Positions 17,482-27,149 of a stretch of 64,000 bases of DNA are shown piece by piece (positions within the stretch are counted from its first letter, which is position 1; the number at the start of each line of letters is the position of its first letter). The notes under the pieces are model-generated. The model ran no database searches. It worked only from the letters and a program-made list of their open reading frames with translations, and was not told the origin of the DNA. The DNA is from an uncultured Burkholderiales bacterium (lineage in GTDB: Bacteria; Pseudomonadota; Gammaproteobacteria; Burkholderiales; Burkholderiaceae_C): contig CAIQHG010000048.1 in the NCBI GenBank assembly GCA_903871545.1, forward strand, positions 1-64,000, in the 5' to 3' direction. Made by a program: the position numbers and the translations under genes.

Positions 17482-19365
17482 TTAAGTGTTCATTTCTAAT
17501 GACTTTGTAATTGATTTTGCGAGCTCCTCTGCTACTTTGAGACCGTCTACACCCGCAGACAAAATACCTCCCGCGTAACCCGCCCCCTCTCCTGCAGGAT
17601 ACAGACCCCTGAGTGTAGAGTTTTGAAGGAGCTCGTCCCTGTCGATTCGCAGCGGAGAAGAAGTTCTTGTCTCAATCCCCGTAAGTACCGCATCTGGCAG
17701 ATCAAACCCCTTGATCTGAGCGCCAAACGCAGGCAATGCCTCCCTAAGTGCTATTGTTGCGTATGAGGGCAGGGCGTCCGCTAAGTCGGTCATCAACACC
17801 CCAGGCTTGTAGGAGGGAATAACCGATCCAAGATGCAAGGACGCACGGCCGGCAACATAGTCCTCTATCCTTTGAGCGGGAGCGTTATAGTTGCTCCCGC
17901 CCATCACATAGGCCTTAGATTCGAGCTCTCTTTGCAGGACTATGCCGGCAAGTGGGTGCACGTTGTTGTGGGGTGAATTGTTTAGTCTGAAGTTTTTATG
18001 ATGAGCTTTAAAAGGCGAGCCCAGATTTTTTTCGAAAAGCTCTGGACTCGTCGGATAGTCGGAGGGCTGGATACCCACCACCAAGGCTGCATTGGCATTG
18101 CGCTCGTTCCTTGAGTACTGACTCATTCCGTTGGTGACGACCCTCCCAGTCTCAGAGGTAGCTGCAACCACGGTGCCGCCAGGGCACATACAAAAGCTGT
18201 AAACAGCGCGCCCGTTGCTTGCGTGGTGAACGAGTTTGTAGTCTGCAGCGCCAAGCAGTGGGTTACCCGCGTGCCGGCCCCACCTCGCGCGGTCAATGAG
18301 GCCTTGGGGGTGCTCAACTCGAAAACCAACTGAGAAGGGCTTGGCCTGCATTGCAACCCCTTGGTTGTAGAGCATTAAAAAAGTATCCCGCGCGCTATGC
18401 CCAAGGGCCATGATGACATGATCTGCCAGCACTTCTCGGTTGAGTCCAGTGTGTAGATCACGCACGATAAGGCCTTTGATCTGCGAGTTCTCAGAGGAGT
18501 TATTTTTTTTATCTACGATTAAATCAACAACGTGCTGTTGGAAAAGCACCTCTCCCCCCAAAGCTTCAATTTGAGCTCGCAAATTCTCAACTACTTTAAC
18601 CAACTTGAAGGTGCCGATGTGGGGGTGAGCCGCGTACAAAATATCCTCAGGCGCACCGGCTTTGACGAACTCTTCAATGACTTTGCGCCCTAAAAACCTT
18701 GAGTCCTTGATTTGGCTGTATAGCTTACCGTCGGAGAAAGTGCCTGCCCCGCCTTCTCCGAATTGAACGTTGCTTTGTGTGTTTAAAACCGATTTGCGCC
18801 ACAAGCTCCACGTGTCCTTGGTGCGTTCGCGCACGGCTTTGCCCCGTTCAAGCACAAGAGGGCGAAGCCCCATTTGTGCCAAAGCAAGCGCTGCAAAGAT
18901 ACCGCAAGGTCCAAATCCAACCACAACTGGACGAGAGTTTTTGGAGCTCAAATGCAATACGCTTGTTTGGCTAATCTGATTGATCTGTTCAGTTTGGCTG
19001 AGTCGATCAGACTCAATGATAGGCAGGGGTGCGTGCCAGCTCATATCCGGTGTTTCTTGAATACGAACGGCGCTAAATTTATCTGAGACTTTGGTATTTT
19101 TAAAAAAAGCAATCAGCGGTTTTTCTTTGTTTTGATCTTTGAGTGCGATATCAAGAATGTAGACCACATAAATTTGTGCCTTACGCGCATCAAAGCTTCT
19201 TTTGAACACCTGCCAATGATCGATCTGCTCAATTGAGATGCTCAAAGCCTCGCAAATAACGGGCTCTAAGTAGGCAGGCCGTATTCCTTTGTCAGGGTGC
19301 TCGGCAAGCTCCGTTGGGGCGGCTTCAAGGGGAAGTCTAAGTTCACTGATGCGAATCATTTTCAA
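17482..19365 (-). CDS. FAD-dependent dehydrogenase (COG2509 type)
   Basis: Large uncharacterised FAD-dependent oxidoreductase, 627 residues. The N-terminal 110 residues form a small alpha/beta domain typical of this family. The Rossmann FAD motif VVVGFGPCGIFAALALAQMG starts at residue 147, followed by LERGKAVRERTKD and QFGEGGAGTFSDGKL. Further family motifs are FSVGFRVEHPQGLID, YSFCMCPGGTVVAA and a C-terminal YPAGEGAGYAGGILSAGVDG that closes the FAD site. The CMCPGG pair of Cys is characteristic of the family. The physiological electron partner is unknown. It is monocistronic, next to rnpB. Confidence 0.85.
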   Translation of the reverse strand: MKMIRISELRLPLEAAPTELAEHPDKGIRPAYLEPVICEALSISIEQIDHWQVFKRSFDARKAQIYVVYILDIALKDQNKEKPLIAFFKNTKVSDKFSAVRIQETPDMSWHAPLPIIESDRLSQTEQINQISQTSVLHLSSKNSRPVVVGFGPCGIFAALALAQMGLRPLVLERGKAVRERTKDTWSLWRKSVLNTQSNVQFGEGGAGTFSDGKLYSQIKDSRFLGRKVIEEFVKAGAPEDILYAAHPHIGTFKLVKVVENLRAQIEALGGEVLFQQHVVDLIVDKKNNSSENSQIKGLIVRDLHTGLNREVLADHVIMALGHSARDTFLMLYNQGVAMQAKPFSVGFRVEHPQGLIDRARWGRHAGNPLLGAADYKLVHHASNGRAVYSFCMCPGGTVVAATSETGRVVTNGMSQYSRNERNANAALVVGIQPSDYPTSPELFEKNLGSPFKAHHKNFRLNNSPHNNVHPLAGIVLQRELESKAYVMGGSNYNAPAQRIEDYVAGRASLHLGSVIPSYKPGVLMTDLADALPSYATIALREALPAFGAQIKGFDLPDAVLTGIETRTSSPLRIDRDELLQNSTLRGLYPAGEGAGYAGGILSAGVDGLKVAEELAKSITKSLEMNT

Positions 19366-19462
19366 ACTGGCTCGTGGCGATCGAGCAAAGTAGATATGCG
19401 TACATTATCCTTGAATTCTAAGTAATAAGTGGCGTTCTAAGGCGCTAAGGACGATAATAGGC

Positions 19463-19797
19463 GTGTGAAGTTCGCTAGGCCGTCGCTGGTGCAAGGGTGG
19501 AAACGCCGCACTGGAGGAACGTCCGGACTGCAAAGGACAGCGCAGGAGGTAACGCCTCTCCACCGTGAGGTGAGGATTAGAGCAACAGAGACGAGTCAAG
19601 GCCCTGGGTAACTTGGGTTTTGGGTGAAACGGGCAATCTCTGCGCGCAGCAATACCGAATAGGCCAATTATGATGTGGTCCGCGGAGTTGGCGGGTGGGT
19701 AGCATTGAGCCATGAGGGTGACCCATGGCCCAGAGGAATGACGGTCACGCGGGGGAAACCCCGTGCACAGAATCCGGCGTATCGGCGGACTTCACAC
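19463..19797 (+). ncRNA. rnpB: RNase P RNA (type A)
   Basis: Catalytic RNA that matures tRNA 5' ends. The ends are set by the P1 helix: bases 19463-19475 pair with 19785-19797 over 13 bp with one wobble. Conserved core blocks are visible: GGAGGAACGTCCGGAC at 19513-19528, AGGAGGTAACGCCTC, GGTGAAACGGG, CCGAATAGGCC, and at the 3' end AGAGGAATGACGGTC followed by ACAGAATCCGGCGTATCGG. In helix P4 two bases differ from the common E. coli-type sequence, but they compensate: C19520 pairs with G19779, and A19527 with T73 of the 3' strand (19773). A GATAAT hexamer at about 19453 is a possible -10. Its 3' end meets the stop codon of the convergent MBL gene. Confidence 0.93.
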
Positions 19798-20918
19798 TAT
19801 CTATTTAAGCGGCCGCTTTGCTTTAAATGCTCAACATGGGCGAGTAAAGAGCGCATGGCAATTGGCCAGATCGAGGACGGTACATCGTCATACGCTTTTT
19901 GTACCCAATCGTCCATCGAACCGTTTAAATCGTTTTGAATAGTTTGGTAGATTTTCGCCTCCCGTGTCAACCTGTGATTGTGCAAGTTTTGTACAACCTC
20001 TAGTGCACTTTTAGGTCGTCCCCAAAAATTACCCAGTACATAACCATGAGCAGGCATTATGAATTCAACCCTCTCGTCTTTGCAGATCTGTTCCAATTTT
20101 TCTAGTGAGCTTAAGTAATCCCCCATATGACCATCGGGTGGGTCCACAATGGTTGTGCTTCCGTTCAAAATATGGTCTCCGCTAAAAAGCACTCCATCTT
20201 CCTCTAAAACCAAACACACATGGTTAGCGGCGTGACCCGGGGTGAATACCACGCGTAGGGTGTGTGTGACCTCCAGTCCATGCGTTTCAGTGCGCAGTGT
20301 CAAACGCTCTGAATCAATCAACTCCCTGTCGGGTGTGAATTGACTGTGGGCTCGCGCAGTGGGAAGGGATGACAGACCAAGCACGGGAGGGGTGAAGTTG
20401 GATTGGGTTGTGCACGCTTTTTGTAGAGGTCGCGCGCCAGGTGAGTGATCCGGATGGGAGTGGGTACAGACGATTAGGCGAATGTCACCCGCGCATGCAC
20501 TTAAGATACGCTGTGTATGTGCAGGGTTTAAAGGACCAGGATCGATCACAATAAAGCCCGTTTCTTTTGTGCCAACGATGTAACCATTGGTACCCGGCCC
20601 AGTCATCAGACTTGGGTTGGGGGCGGTGATTCTTTGAATATTTTGTAGAAGTGGCACACCCGTATTCGATTGCCAATCAAGAAAAATTGCGGGTTGCACT
20701 GCACCGGTTTGTTGATCACCGTTTAGAGCCCACGCAGTCATACCTTGTTTAAGTGCCAACTCTCCGTAGGCACTGTCTTTCTCAGTAAAAGTTTTATCTT
20801 GCTCACCAATCCGCCCTGATCGACTAAGACTGAGGCTAGCATTGACAGTACTTGTATCACTGTCTAGGCTTGAGGGTTCTTGCATTGTGGGGTTTAAAAA
20901 TTGTGTTCGCCTGACCAT
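19797..20918 (-). CDS. MBL-fold metallo-hydrolase (LACTB2-like)
   Basis: Metallo-beta-lactamase fold protein, 373 residues. The metal motif THSHPDH is at 152-158, followed by the third-ligand His in VFTPGHAANHVCL, the bridging Asp in VLFSGDHILNG, and IMPAHGYVLG. A C-terminal helical segment (SALEVVQNLHNHRLTRE) resembles the winged-helix-like tail of the LACTB2 subgroup, whose members include RNA endonucleases, though hydrolase function on other substrates is equally possible. The first 60 residues are a poorly conserved extension. Its stop codon shares one base with the 3' end of rnpB. Confidence 0.85.
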   Translation of the reverse strand: MVRRTQFLNPTMQEPSSLDSDTSTVNASLSLSRSGRIGEQDKTFTEKDSAYGELALKQGMTAWALNGDQQTGAVQPAIFLDWQSNTGVPLLQNIQRITAPNPSLMTGPGTNGYIVGTKETGFIVIDPGPLNPAHTQRILSACAGDIRLIVCTHSHPDHSPGARPLQKACTTQSNFTPPVLGLSSLPTARAHSQFTPDRELIDSERLTLRTETHGLEVTHTLRVVFTPGHAANHVCLVLEEDGVLFSGDHILNGSTTIVDPPDGHMGDYLSSLEKLEQICKDERVEFIMPAHGYVLGNFWGRPKSALEVVQNLHNHRLTREAKIYQTIQNDLNGSMDDWVQKAYDDVPSSIWPIAMRSLLAHVEHLKQSGRLNR

Positions 20919-21013
20919 GCTGGGTTGTCCTAGAATGCGTTAATAGGGGATGTGATGTGATAACTCGGCTGAGACGAGTCTAAACCACCCTTTAAATAAA
21001 AAAGGAAATTTTA

Positions 21014-22069
21014 ATGATTGGACATGCACATCGCGCAAATATGATGAAAATTTGCCTCACCCCGGATAATCAGACTAAATTCAGGTTCAACAGTCTGTTT
21101 AATTTACTCAGCGCCGCGTTTATCAGTTTGTGCCTTTTGCATATGAATCAAAGTGACGCATTTGCTCAAAGCGCTTGGCCGAGTCGCAAACCCATCACGT
21201 TAGTTGCAGTGTTTCCAGCCGGGGGCAGCGTAGACCAGGTCGCAAGAATAATCTCCCAGCCCCTAAGCCAAGAGCTGGGTCAAACCGTAATCGTTGACAA
21301 CAAAGGCGGGGCCTCAGGCACGATTGGAACCTCCTTTGTCACTCAGTCCCCCCCAGATGGTTACACTTTTGCGGTGGTATTTGACACCCACGGAGTCAAT
21401 TCAAGTATTTATCCAAACTTATCCTATGACGCTCAAAAGGACTTAACACCGCTTATTCTTGTAGGCACATCTCCGATGGTGCTTGCGACCTACACGGGGT
21501 CTGAATACAAAACGTTTGCAGACGTGATGACTGCAGCAAAGGCTAATAAAAATGTCAGCTACGGTACGATAGGGAACGGGAGCCTGGGCCATTTGTCCAT
21601 GGTACTGCTTGCTAAAAACGCACACGTAGAGTGGACCCATATTCCGTATAAAGGGGGCGGTCCTTTGATGACGGATGCTGTTGCCAGTCACGTGCCTTTA
21701 TCAATGGCATCCGTATTTGTGACTAAACCCCACATTGATGCACAAAGACTTCGTCCATTGGCCGTTACTTCTAAGAAAAGAAGTCCCGATTTGCCTAGTG
21801 TCCCAACGATTGAAGAGCTTGGCTACCCGGGGTTTGAGGCACCTTCTTGGTGGGCACTGCTTGCTCCTGCAAAGACGCCCGCAGATGTGGTTAAGAAAAT
21901 GAACGAGGCACTCAATAAGGTGTTGAAGAATCCTGAGGTAGCTAAAAAACTGGATGCCCAAGGGATCGATATCATTGGTGGCACCCCCGAAAGCGCAAAA
22001 GCTTTCATTGACAATCAGATCACGACCTGGGCAAAAGTGGTCAAAGAAAATAACGTTCGCGTAGAGTGA
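21014..22069 (+). CDS. Bug family tripartite tricarboxylate receptor (orphan)
   Basis: Periplasmic binding protein of the TctC/Bug family that captures carboxylates or similar small ligands. The signal region (residues 25-50, ending AFAQ) is preceded by a 25-residue polar leader. Family motifs follow: WPSRKPITLVAVFPAGGSVDQVAR, VDNKGGASGTIGT, GNGSLGHLSM, HIPYKGGGPLMTDAV, and APSWWALLAPAKTPADVV. AAAGGA precedes the ATG at 21014 with normal spacing. No TctA/TctB membrane genes are adjacent, as is common for the expanded Bug set in Burkholderiales. The ligand is unknown. Confidence 0.88.
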   Translation: MIGHAHRANMMKICLTPDNQTKFRFNSLFNLLSAAFISLCLLHMNQSDAFAQSAWPSRKPITLVAVFPAGGSVDQVARIISQPLSQELGQTVIVDNKGGASGTIGTSFVTQSPPDGYTFAVVFDTHGVNSSIYPNLSYDAQKDLTPLILVGTSPMVLATYTGSEYKTFADVMTAAKANKNVSYGTIGNGSLGHLSMVLLAKNAHVEWTHIPYKGGGPLMTDAVASHVPLSMASVFVTKPHIDAQRLRPLAVTSKKRSPDLPSVPTIEELGYPGFEAPSWWALLAPAKTPADVVKKMNEALNKVLKNPEVAKKLDAQGIDIIGGTPESAKAFIDNQITTWAKVVKENNVRVE

Positions 22070-22100
22070 TCCTCTAACTTGACTGGCATTTGCGGACTTG

Positions 22101-22137
22101 AAGCCCTCTACCCTTAAGCCCTCTACCCTTAAGCCCT
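22101..22137. repeat. 15-bp tandem repeat, about 2.5 copies
   Basis: aagccctctaccctt at 22101-22115 and 22116-22130, then a partial unit. It is intergenic, between the convergent Bug receptor and AhpD-like genes. Confidence 0.9.
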
Positions 22138-22171
22138 TTGAATTAACGCACCGGGGGCAAGACTTTAAGTA

Positions 22172-22717
22172 TCAAACCTCAGGCGTTACCCCAAGCGCTA
22201 CTAAAAATCTTGCGACCATGTTGTAAGTGGCAATTGCCGTTGTAAGTTCCACAATTTCTTGTGTATTCAAATGACTCTTTAGCTTATCAAAAACAGAGTT
22301 CTCAACTTTCACAGTCAACGTCATTTGCGCTGCGTATTGAATCACCACACTCTCAATCTCCCCTAGACTGGGATCGCTGACCACAGAGCCTGGTTGGGAA
22401 GCTAAGACTTTATTTAACGCCTCCAACTCCTCAGCTGTACCACCCGCAGCCAAATAGTCGGGCTTGTGATGGTGGTATTCGTACGTAGCGCCTGTCAAAA
22501 CAGCGACCGTGCAAATGCCCAGTTCTCTTAATTTGCGGCTTGTGGACAGGCCCGTTCTTACGTTTTTTAAATAAACATTCCAACCCCTGGCAACCGGCTC
22601 GCTCCACAAAAGTGCCTTGTCAAGGTTTAGCAATGAGCCCCCTCGGCGCTCCAAGATCGAGTCAACGAGATCTTTTGGGATTGCTTGCTTTTCTTGGGAC
22701 CAATCGGGAATTCTCAT
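22172..22717 (-). CDS. Carboxymuconolactone decarboxylase/AhpD-like protein
   Basis: A 181-residue alpha-helical protein of the CMD/AhpD-like superfamily. The recognisable core is SRKLRELGICTVAVLTGATYEYHHHKPD at about residues 60-88, with a second helix pair around LTTAIATYNMVARFLVALG. The redox CxxC of true AhpD is absent; its place is occupied by the EYHHH stretch, as in many hydrolase-like or function-unknown members. It is a stand-alone gene with no pathway context to set its substrate. Confidence 0.8.
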   Translation of the reverse strand: MRIPDWSQEKQAIPKDLVDSILERRGGSLLNLDKALLWSEPVARGWNVYLKNVRTGLSTSRKLRELGICTVAVLTGATYEYHHHKPDYLAAGGTAEELEALNKVLASQPGSVVSDPSLGEIESVVIQYAAQMTLTVKVENSVFDKLKSHLNTQEIVELTTAIATYNMVARFLVALGVTPEV

Positions 22718-22864
22718 ATAAGCCTTTTAAAATTAAAGTTGTCGGGGTGGTGGGGGGAGTTGTGACGAACTTGATTAAAGAGTTTCGCCTCTTTGTAAAT
22801 TATAGTGATCGCTGAGGGCTACTCTAAGCGTATTGGCTGAACTTTTATATTGGATAATTAGGGG

Positions 22865-23812
22865 ATGATTATTCCATTTACAAAAATGCAGGGTGCAGGA
22901 AACGATTTTGTTGTCATCGATGAGACGAAAAAAAGGTACTTCCTCAAACCAGAACAATACAGATTCCTTGCCAACCGCAATTTCGGAGTCGGTGCAGATC
23001 AAATACTCAGTGTGAGGCCACCCCCTTACGAGGGAGTTGATTTTGAGTACGTGATTCACAACTCTGACGGCTCAGAGGTAGAGCACTGCGGCAACGGCGC
23101 TAGGTGCTTTGTTCGCTTCGTTCATGAAACTGGCCTGACGGATAAAAATCCTATTAGGGTTAAAGTGCAAACCGGGGAGATTGAATTAAAAGCGCAGCAA
23201 GACGGGCGTGTCAGGGTAGATATGGGAGAACCCGTTTTTGATTTAAAACGTGTTCCTTTTGATCCGCAGTCCGCTTGGCCCCTCCCCTCAAAAGATAAGA
23301 GCTGGAGTCGCTGGCAGCTTAAAGGGCTTGCTGAGACCGCTCAGGGGATATGCGTCTTATCAATGGGCAACCCCCATGCAGTGTTGATCGTGGATGATAC
23401 TGAGCTCGCTCCAGTCTTGACGCTAGGTCCTCAAATTGAGCATCACGCAGCGTTTGTAAACCGTGTTAACGTCGGGTTTATGCAAATTTTGAATCGGTAT
23501 GAAGTCAAGCTAAGAGTCTTTGAGAGGGGGGCGGGCGAGACCTTGGCCTGCGGCACAGGGGCTTGTGCAGCAGTCGTCTCCTCAATTAGGGAGGGCCTGC
23601 TTGGGACGACTGTGGATGTGCATACCAAAGGGGGTAAGCTCACTATTGAATGGGCGGGCATGGGCAAGGACGCCCATCAACCCAATCAACAAGCCCCTAA
23701 AGAAGTGCAGCACTTTGGTCAATTGGTGGCTCAACCCAACAACCCTGCTCATGTCTATATGACAGGACCTGCAGTTAGTGTTTTTAAAGGCGAAATAAAT
23801 TTACATGAGTAA
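22865..23812 (+). CDS. dapF: Diaminopimelate epimerase
   Basis: Converts LL- to meso-diaminopimelate for lysine and peptidoglycan. The two catalytic cysteines are present: Cys75 in [12 protein letters not shown] and Cys229 in [23 protein letters not shown] (8-19) is the N-terminal substrate motif. At 315 residues it is longer than E. coli DapF because of a polar insertion at about 260-295 ([12 protein letters not shown]), which lies outside the active site. It overlaps the DUF484 gene by 8 bases and heads a housekeeping string with DUF484 and xerC. Confidence 0.95.
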   Translation: MIIPFTKMQGAGNDFVVIDETKKRYFLKPEQYRFLANRNFGVGADQILSVRPPPYEGVDFEYVIHNSDGSEVEHCGNGARCFVRFVHETGLTDKNPIRVKVQTGEIELKAQQDGRVRVDMGEPVFDLKRVPFDPQSAWPLPSKDKSWSRWQLKGLAETAQGICVLSMGNPHAVLIVDDTELAPVLTLGPQIEHHAAFVNRVNVGFMQILNRYEVKLRVFERGAGETLACGTGACAAVVSSIREGLLGTTVDVHTKGGKLTIEWAGMGKDAHQPNQQAPKEVQHFGQLVAQPNNPAHVYMTGPAVSVFKGEINLHE

Positions 23813-24524
23813 TTCAAACATGTCACCCATCACTGAGGACGATATTGCAAATTTTTTAGTCAATACGCCTGATTTCTTTGTACGTCACGCAGAGACTCTT
23901 GGAAGTATTCGGCTCTCCAGCCCTCACGGCAACCGGGCAGTGAGTTTGCAAGAACGACAAGCGGAGTTGATGCGGGAAAAAATAAAGGGACTCGAACTCA
24001 GAATAATGGACATGATGCGCAGCGGAGGGGACTACACAGTGATCGCCGAGCACCTTCACAACTGGACAAAGAATCTCCTTCAAATCAATAAAGCCATTGA
24101 TATTCCGGACCTTTTAGTCAAGCGTTTAGAGATATGCTTTGACGTTCCCCAAGCAGCAGTCAAGGTGTGGGATGTTTCTAAAGCGGCTAAGAAGGAGAGT
24201 TTTGCAAAAGGCGTAAGCGAAGAAGTTCAGGCTTTTGCAAGCGCATTGCCACAACCCTACTGTGGCCCCAATACCGGGTTTGAAGCGGTTGATTGGTTAC
24301 CCAGACCCCAAGAAGTTAAGTCACTCGCCTTGATCCCGCTCAGGGCTTATGAGATGTTTAGCGTCACTCCTATTCAAGGCGGCGTAAAAGTCCAGGATCC
24401 CGCTATTGGCCTTTTGGTGCTTGCCTCAGATGATGAGCACCGCTATCACTCGGGGATGGGAACACTGATTTTGGAGCAAATCGGCGAGTTAGCAAGCTCC
24501 TCCCTTGCGCGTTTAAGAGTTTAA
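23805..24524 (+). CDS. DUF484 family protein
   Basis: GAF-like protein of unknown function found between dapF and xerC in many gamma- and betaproteobacteria. The N-terminal marker is [21 protein letters not shown] (about residues 9-29), then [15 protein letters not shown], a helical linker, and a GAF-like half ending [20 protein letters not shown] in form. Overlap with dapF and a 5-bp gap to xerC indicate one operon. Confidence 0.9.
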   Translation: MSNSNMSPITEDDIANFLVNTPDFFVRHAETLGSIRLSSPHGNRAVSLQERQAELMREKIKGLELRIMDMMRSGGDYTVIAEHLHNWTKNLLQINKAIDIPDLLVKRLEICFDVPQAAVKVWDVSKAAKKESFAKGVSEEVQAFASALPQPYCGPNTGFEAVDWLPRPQEVKSLALIPLRAYEMFSVTPIQGGVKVQDPAIGLLVLASDDEHRYHSGMGTLILEQIGELASSSLARLRV

Positions 24525-24529
24525 AAAGA

Positions 24530-25705
24530 GTGATCCAAGTCCCAGGTACTAATGCTGAACTGGTAGGAGTCCAGGAATTTTCAGATCCTCTCATGCATCA
24601 GTACCTGGACCACGTGCGGTTTGAGAAAAGACTGGCGCAAAGAACGTGTGAGTTGTACATTGAGGATTTAAAAAAACTCTCTGCGCTTTTAAAAGAAAGC
24701 GGCTTGAGCGCTCAAGAAGTCACGAGTGCAGACATTAGGCGCTGGCTAGTTCGAATGCACTCTACGGGCAGAACGCCTAGGGGGATCGCTTTGATTTTGT
24801 CTGGCTGGCGCGGGTTTTACAGCTGGCTTGGACGATTCGGACACGTTAAGACTAACCCTGTGGTCGGGGTCAAATCTCCCAAGGTTCCCAAACCCCTGCC
24901 CAAAGCCCTGAGCGTTGATGATGCGGTGAGGCTTGCACAGTACAGGGCTGGGCACGGCGGCGTTGGAGGTCTTTCTAAAGGGGGTGTTGACCCTGTCCAA
25001 ACCAAGAGCAAAGTTAGTCTTGAGCTTACGGATGAGGATCAAATAGGCGCGGCAGAAGTAGGGGCAGCAGAAGTAGATGTGCAAGCATTAGGAGTTGCAA
25101 AAAGCACCAACGACCCTTTAGCCTATTGGCTGGACGTCAGAGACGCAGCAATCGTGGAGCTTCTCTACGGCAGTGGTCTCAGAGTTGGGGAGCTTGTGGG
25201 TCTTGATCTTCGCCCCTCAAGCGTGGGTAGCAATCAAAGCGCGGGTTGGATTGATCTGGAGAGCTCGCAGGCCCACGTGCTTGGAAAAGGCAGTAAAAGA
25301 AGATCGGTACCCGTTGGTTCAATGACCATTAAGGCCCTAAAAGCTTGGATAGAAATTCGAGGTTTAAAACCAACAAGAACAGATCATCAATCTTCAAAAG
25401 CACTTTTCATTGGCCGCAACGGGACCCGTTTAACTCCTCAATCGATTTGGCAAAGACTTAAGGGAAGAAGTCTGCAAGCAGGTATCTCTACACCTGTTCA
25501 TCCCCATATGCTCAGGCATTCGTTTGCAAGCCATTTGCTGCAGTCAAGCTCGGACCTGCGGGGCGTGCAAGAGATGCTGGGGCATGCAAATATTGCAACC
25601 ACGCAGGTCTACACAAGGCTAGATTTTCAGCACCTGGCAAAAGCCTACGACGCAGCGCATCCCAGGGCGGCGAAGAAAAACAAAACAAAAGTAACAAAAA
25701 AGTAA
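24530..25705 (+). CDS. xerC: Tyrosine recombinase XerC
   Basis: Recombinase that resolves chromosome dimers at dif with XerD. The catalytic set is complete: Arg218 (YGSGLRVGEL), Lys253 (LGKGSKRR), His326 and Arg329 (HPHMLRHSF), His352 (LGHANIATTQ) and nucleophile Tyr361. The SAM-like DNA-binding N-terminal domain spans about 20-110. At 391 residues it is some 60 longer than usual because of an insertion at about 141-195 between the two domains, which contains AAEVGAAEV. The start is GTG 24530; no strong Shine-Dalgarno is visible, consistent with coupling to DUF484. Confidence 0.93.
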   Translation: MIQVPGTNAELVGVQEFSDPLMHQYLDHVRFEKRLAQRTCELYIEDLKKLSALLKESGLSAQEVTSADIRRWLVRMHSTGRTPRGIALILSGWRGFYSWLGRFGHVKTNPVVGVKSPKVPKPLPKALSVDDAVRLAQYRAGHGGVGGLSKGGVDPVQTKSKVSLELTDEDQIGAAEVGAAEVDVQALGVAKSTNDPLAYWLDVRDAAIVELLYGSGLRVGELVGLDLRPSSVGSNQSAGWIDLESSQAHVLGKGSKRRSVPVGSMTIKALKAWIEIRGLKPTRTDHQSSKALFIGRNGTRLTPQSIWQRLKGRSLQAGISTPVHPHMLRHSFASHLLQSSSDLRGVQEMLGHANIATTQVYTRLDFQHLAKAYDAAHPRAAKKNKTKVTKK

Positions 25706-25712
25706 ATCAGAC

Positions 25713-27035
25713 GTGAAAACAATTCGACTTAAAACGGGGAAAGAGCGCGCAGCACTTAGAGGTCACCCGTGGGTGTTTGAGACCGCCATTGCAAGTGGTG
25801 GGGGTGACTTTGGTGAGACCGTGCGCGTAGAAAGCATGGAGGGCCAGTTCCTAGGTTGGGGTGCATTTAGTCCCACCTCTAAAATACGCGTGCGGATATG
25901 GAGTTTTTTAGAATCAGAGCGAATCGATGAGAATTTTTTTATTAAAAAAATTCAACAAAGCGTAGATGCTAGGTCTTACTTTGATATAAAAAGTGATGGT
26001 CTTCGTTTAATACACGGCGAAGCCGATGGATTACCGGGACTGATTGTGGACCGCTACAAAGACACCGTGGTTGTGCAATTTTTAAGTGCCGGGGTCGAGC
26101 GTTTTAAGCATTTAATTGTGAAAGGTCTTTTGCAAATAAAAGGGATCAAGCGCATTTATGAGCGCTCAGACTCAAACGTTAGAACTTTGGAGGGGCTTGA
26201 GCTAAAAAAGGGCTGGTTGGTTAATACCGAGGCCGAGGACGCAGACGCAGACGCAGACGCAGACGCCAAAGCTGTCTCAATCCCTAACTCAACGCCTGGC
26301 GCCGCGCCCACTGAGATCATCATCCGCGAGCACGACTGGTTTTTAGCCTTGGACATACAGGAGGGGCATAAGACCGGGTTTTACTTGGACCAAAGGGATA
26401 GCCGAAAACTCTTTAGCGATTATGCAGCGCGACTTGGATTTAAGAGGGTGCTCAACTGTTATTGTTATACGGGCGGATTTACGGTTGCAGCGCTCAAAGG
26501 CATGTACGCCAATGCAAAGACAGGTGCAAATGAAGGCTCAAGCGAAATTAGTCAAATCACGCTCAGTGACGATACCTTCGTGCTATCGATCGACTCGTCT
26601 GGGCCCGCCCTTATTAAAGCGAGGTCCCAACTCGTCCTAAACGGCATCGATACGCATCACGCACAATTTAAAGACGCCGATGTCAACGCCAGTTTGCGTG
26701 AGCTGATTGCAGCGGGAGAGAGTTTTGATGCGATCGTTTTAGATCCGCCTAAATTTGCCCCCACCGCAGCCCACGCTGAACGAGCTGCCAGGGCCTACAA
26801 AGACATTAATCGCCTGGCCTTTAAGCTTTTAAAGTCCAAGGGGGTTTTGTTCACCTTTAGTTGTTCGGGCGGCATATCAGCGGATTTATTCCATAAGATC
26901 GTGGCCTCCGCCGGCGCGGATGCAGGTGTGGACGGCTACATTGTGGAGCGTCTTGGAGCAGGCGTTGATCACTCCATGACCATAAACTTTCCTGAAGGGG
27001 AATATTTGAAGGGCTTAGTAGTCTTGAAAAAATAA
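25713..27035 (+). CDS. rlmI: 23S rRNA m5C methyltransferase, RlmI family
   Basis: Class I SAM-dependent RNA methyltransferase of the RlmI/RlmK family, expected to make 5-methylcytosine in 23S rRNA. It has an N-terminal PUA domain (ALRGHPWVFETAI at 14-26), the EEHD-like middle domain, the SAM motif NCYCYTGGF at 248-256 and the catalytic-loop DPPKFAP. A low-complexity insertion at 174-199 (a Glu-Ala-Glu then Asp-Ala repeats) makes it longer (440) than E. coli RlmI (about 396). The start is GTG 25713, eight bases after xerC. Confidence 0.9.
   Translation: MKTIRLKTGKERAALRGHPWVFETAIASGGGDFGETVRVESMEGQFLGWGAFSPTSKIRVRIWSFLESERIDENFFIKKIQQSVDARSYFDIKSDGLRLIHGEADGLPGLIVDRYKDTVVVQFLSAGVERFKHLIVKGLLQIKGIKRIYERSDSNVRTLEGLELKKGWLVNTEAEDADADADADAKAVSIPNSTPGAAPTEIIIREHDWFLALDIQEGHKTGFYLDQRDSRKLFSDYAARLGFKRVLNCYCYTGGFTVAALKGMYANAKTGANEGSSEISQITLSDDTFVLSIDSSGPALIKARSQLVLNGIDTHHAQFKDADVNASLRELIAAGESFDAIVLDPPKFAPTAAHAERAARAYKDINRLAFKLLKSKGVLFTFSCSGGISADLFHKIVASAGADAGVDGYIVERLGAGVDHSMTINFPEGEYLKGLVVLKK
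26238..26267 (+). repeat. 6-bp tandem repeat (GACGCA) in rlmI
   Basis: Four exact copies of GACGCA, then GACGCC, encode an Asp-Ala run in the insertion of the rRNA methyltransferase. The frame is kept. Confidence 0.92.
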
Positions 27036-27090
27036 CTCAAATCGATTAAAATATTAGGTTATTTAAATATAGACCGACGGTTTTTAACCG

Positions 27091-27105
27091 GTAATTAATA
27101 ATTAC
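27091..27105. promoter_or_regulatory. 7-1-7 palindrome upstream of the COG0523 gene (possible Zur/Fur-family operator)
   Basis: GTAATTA-A-TAATTAC is a perfect 7-1-7 inverted repeat, 45 bp before the start at 27150. Fur-family regulators use 7-1-7 sites, and GTAAT/ATTAC half-sites occur in some Zur boxes. The downstream gene belongs to a family often under Zur. The surrounding DNA is very AT-rich, which weakens the case. Confidence 0.4.
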
Positions 27106-27149
27106 TTTTTTTATTTTTAGTACCATTTAGAATACATTTTTAAGGCTCA

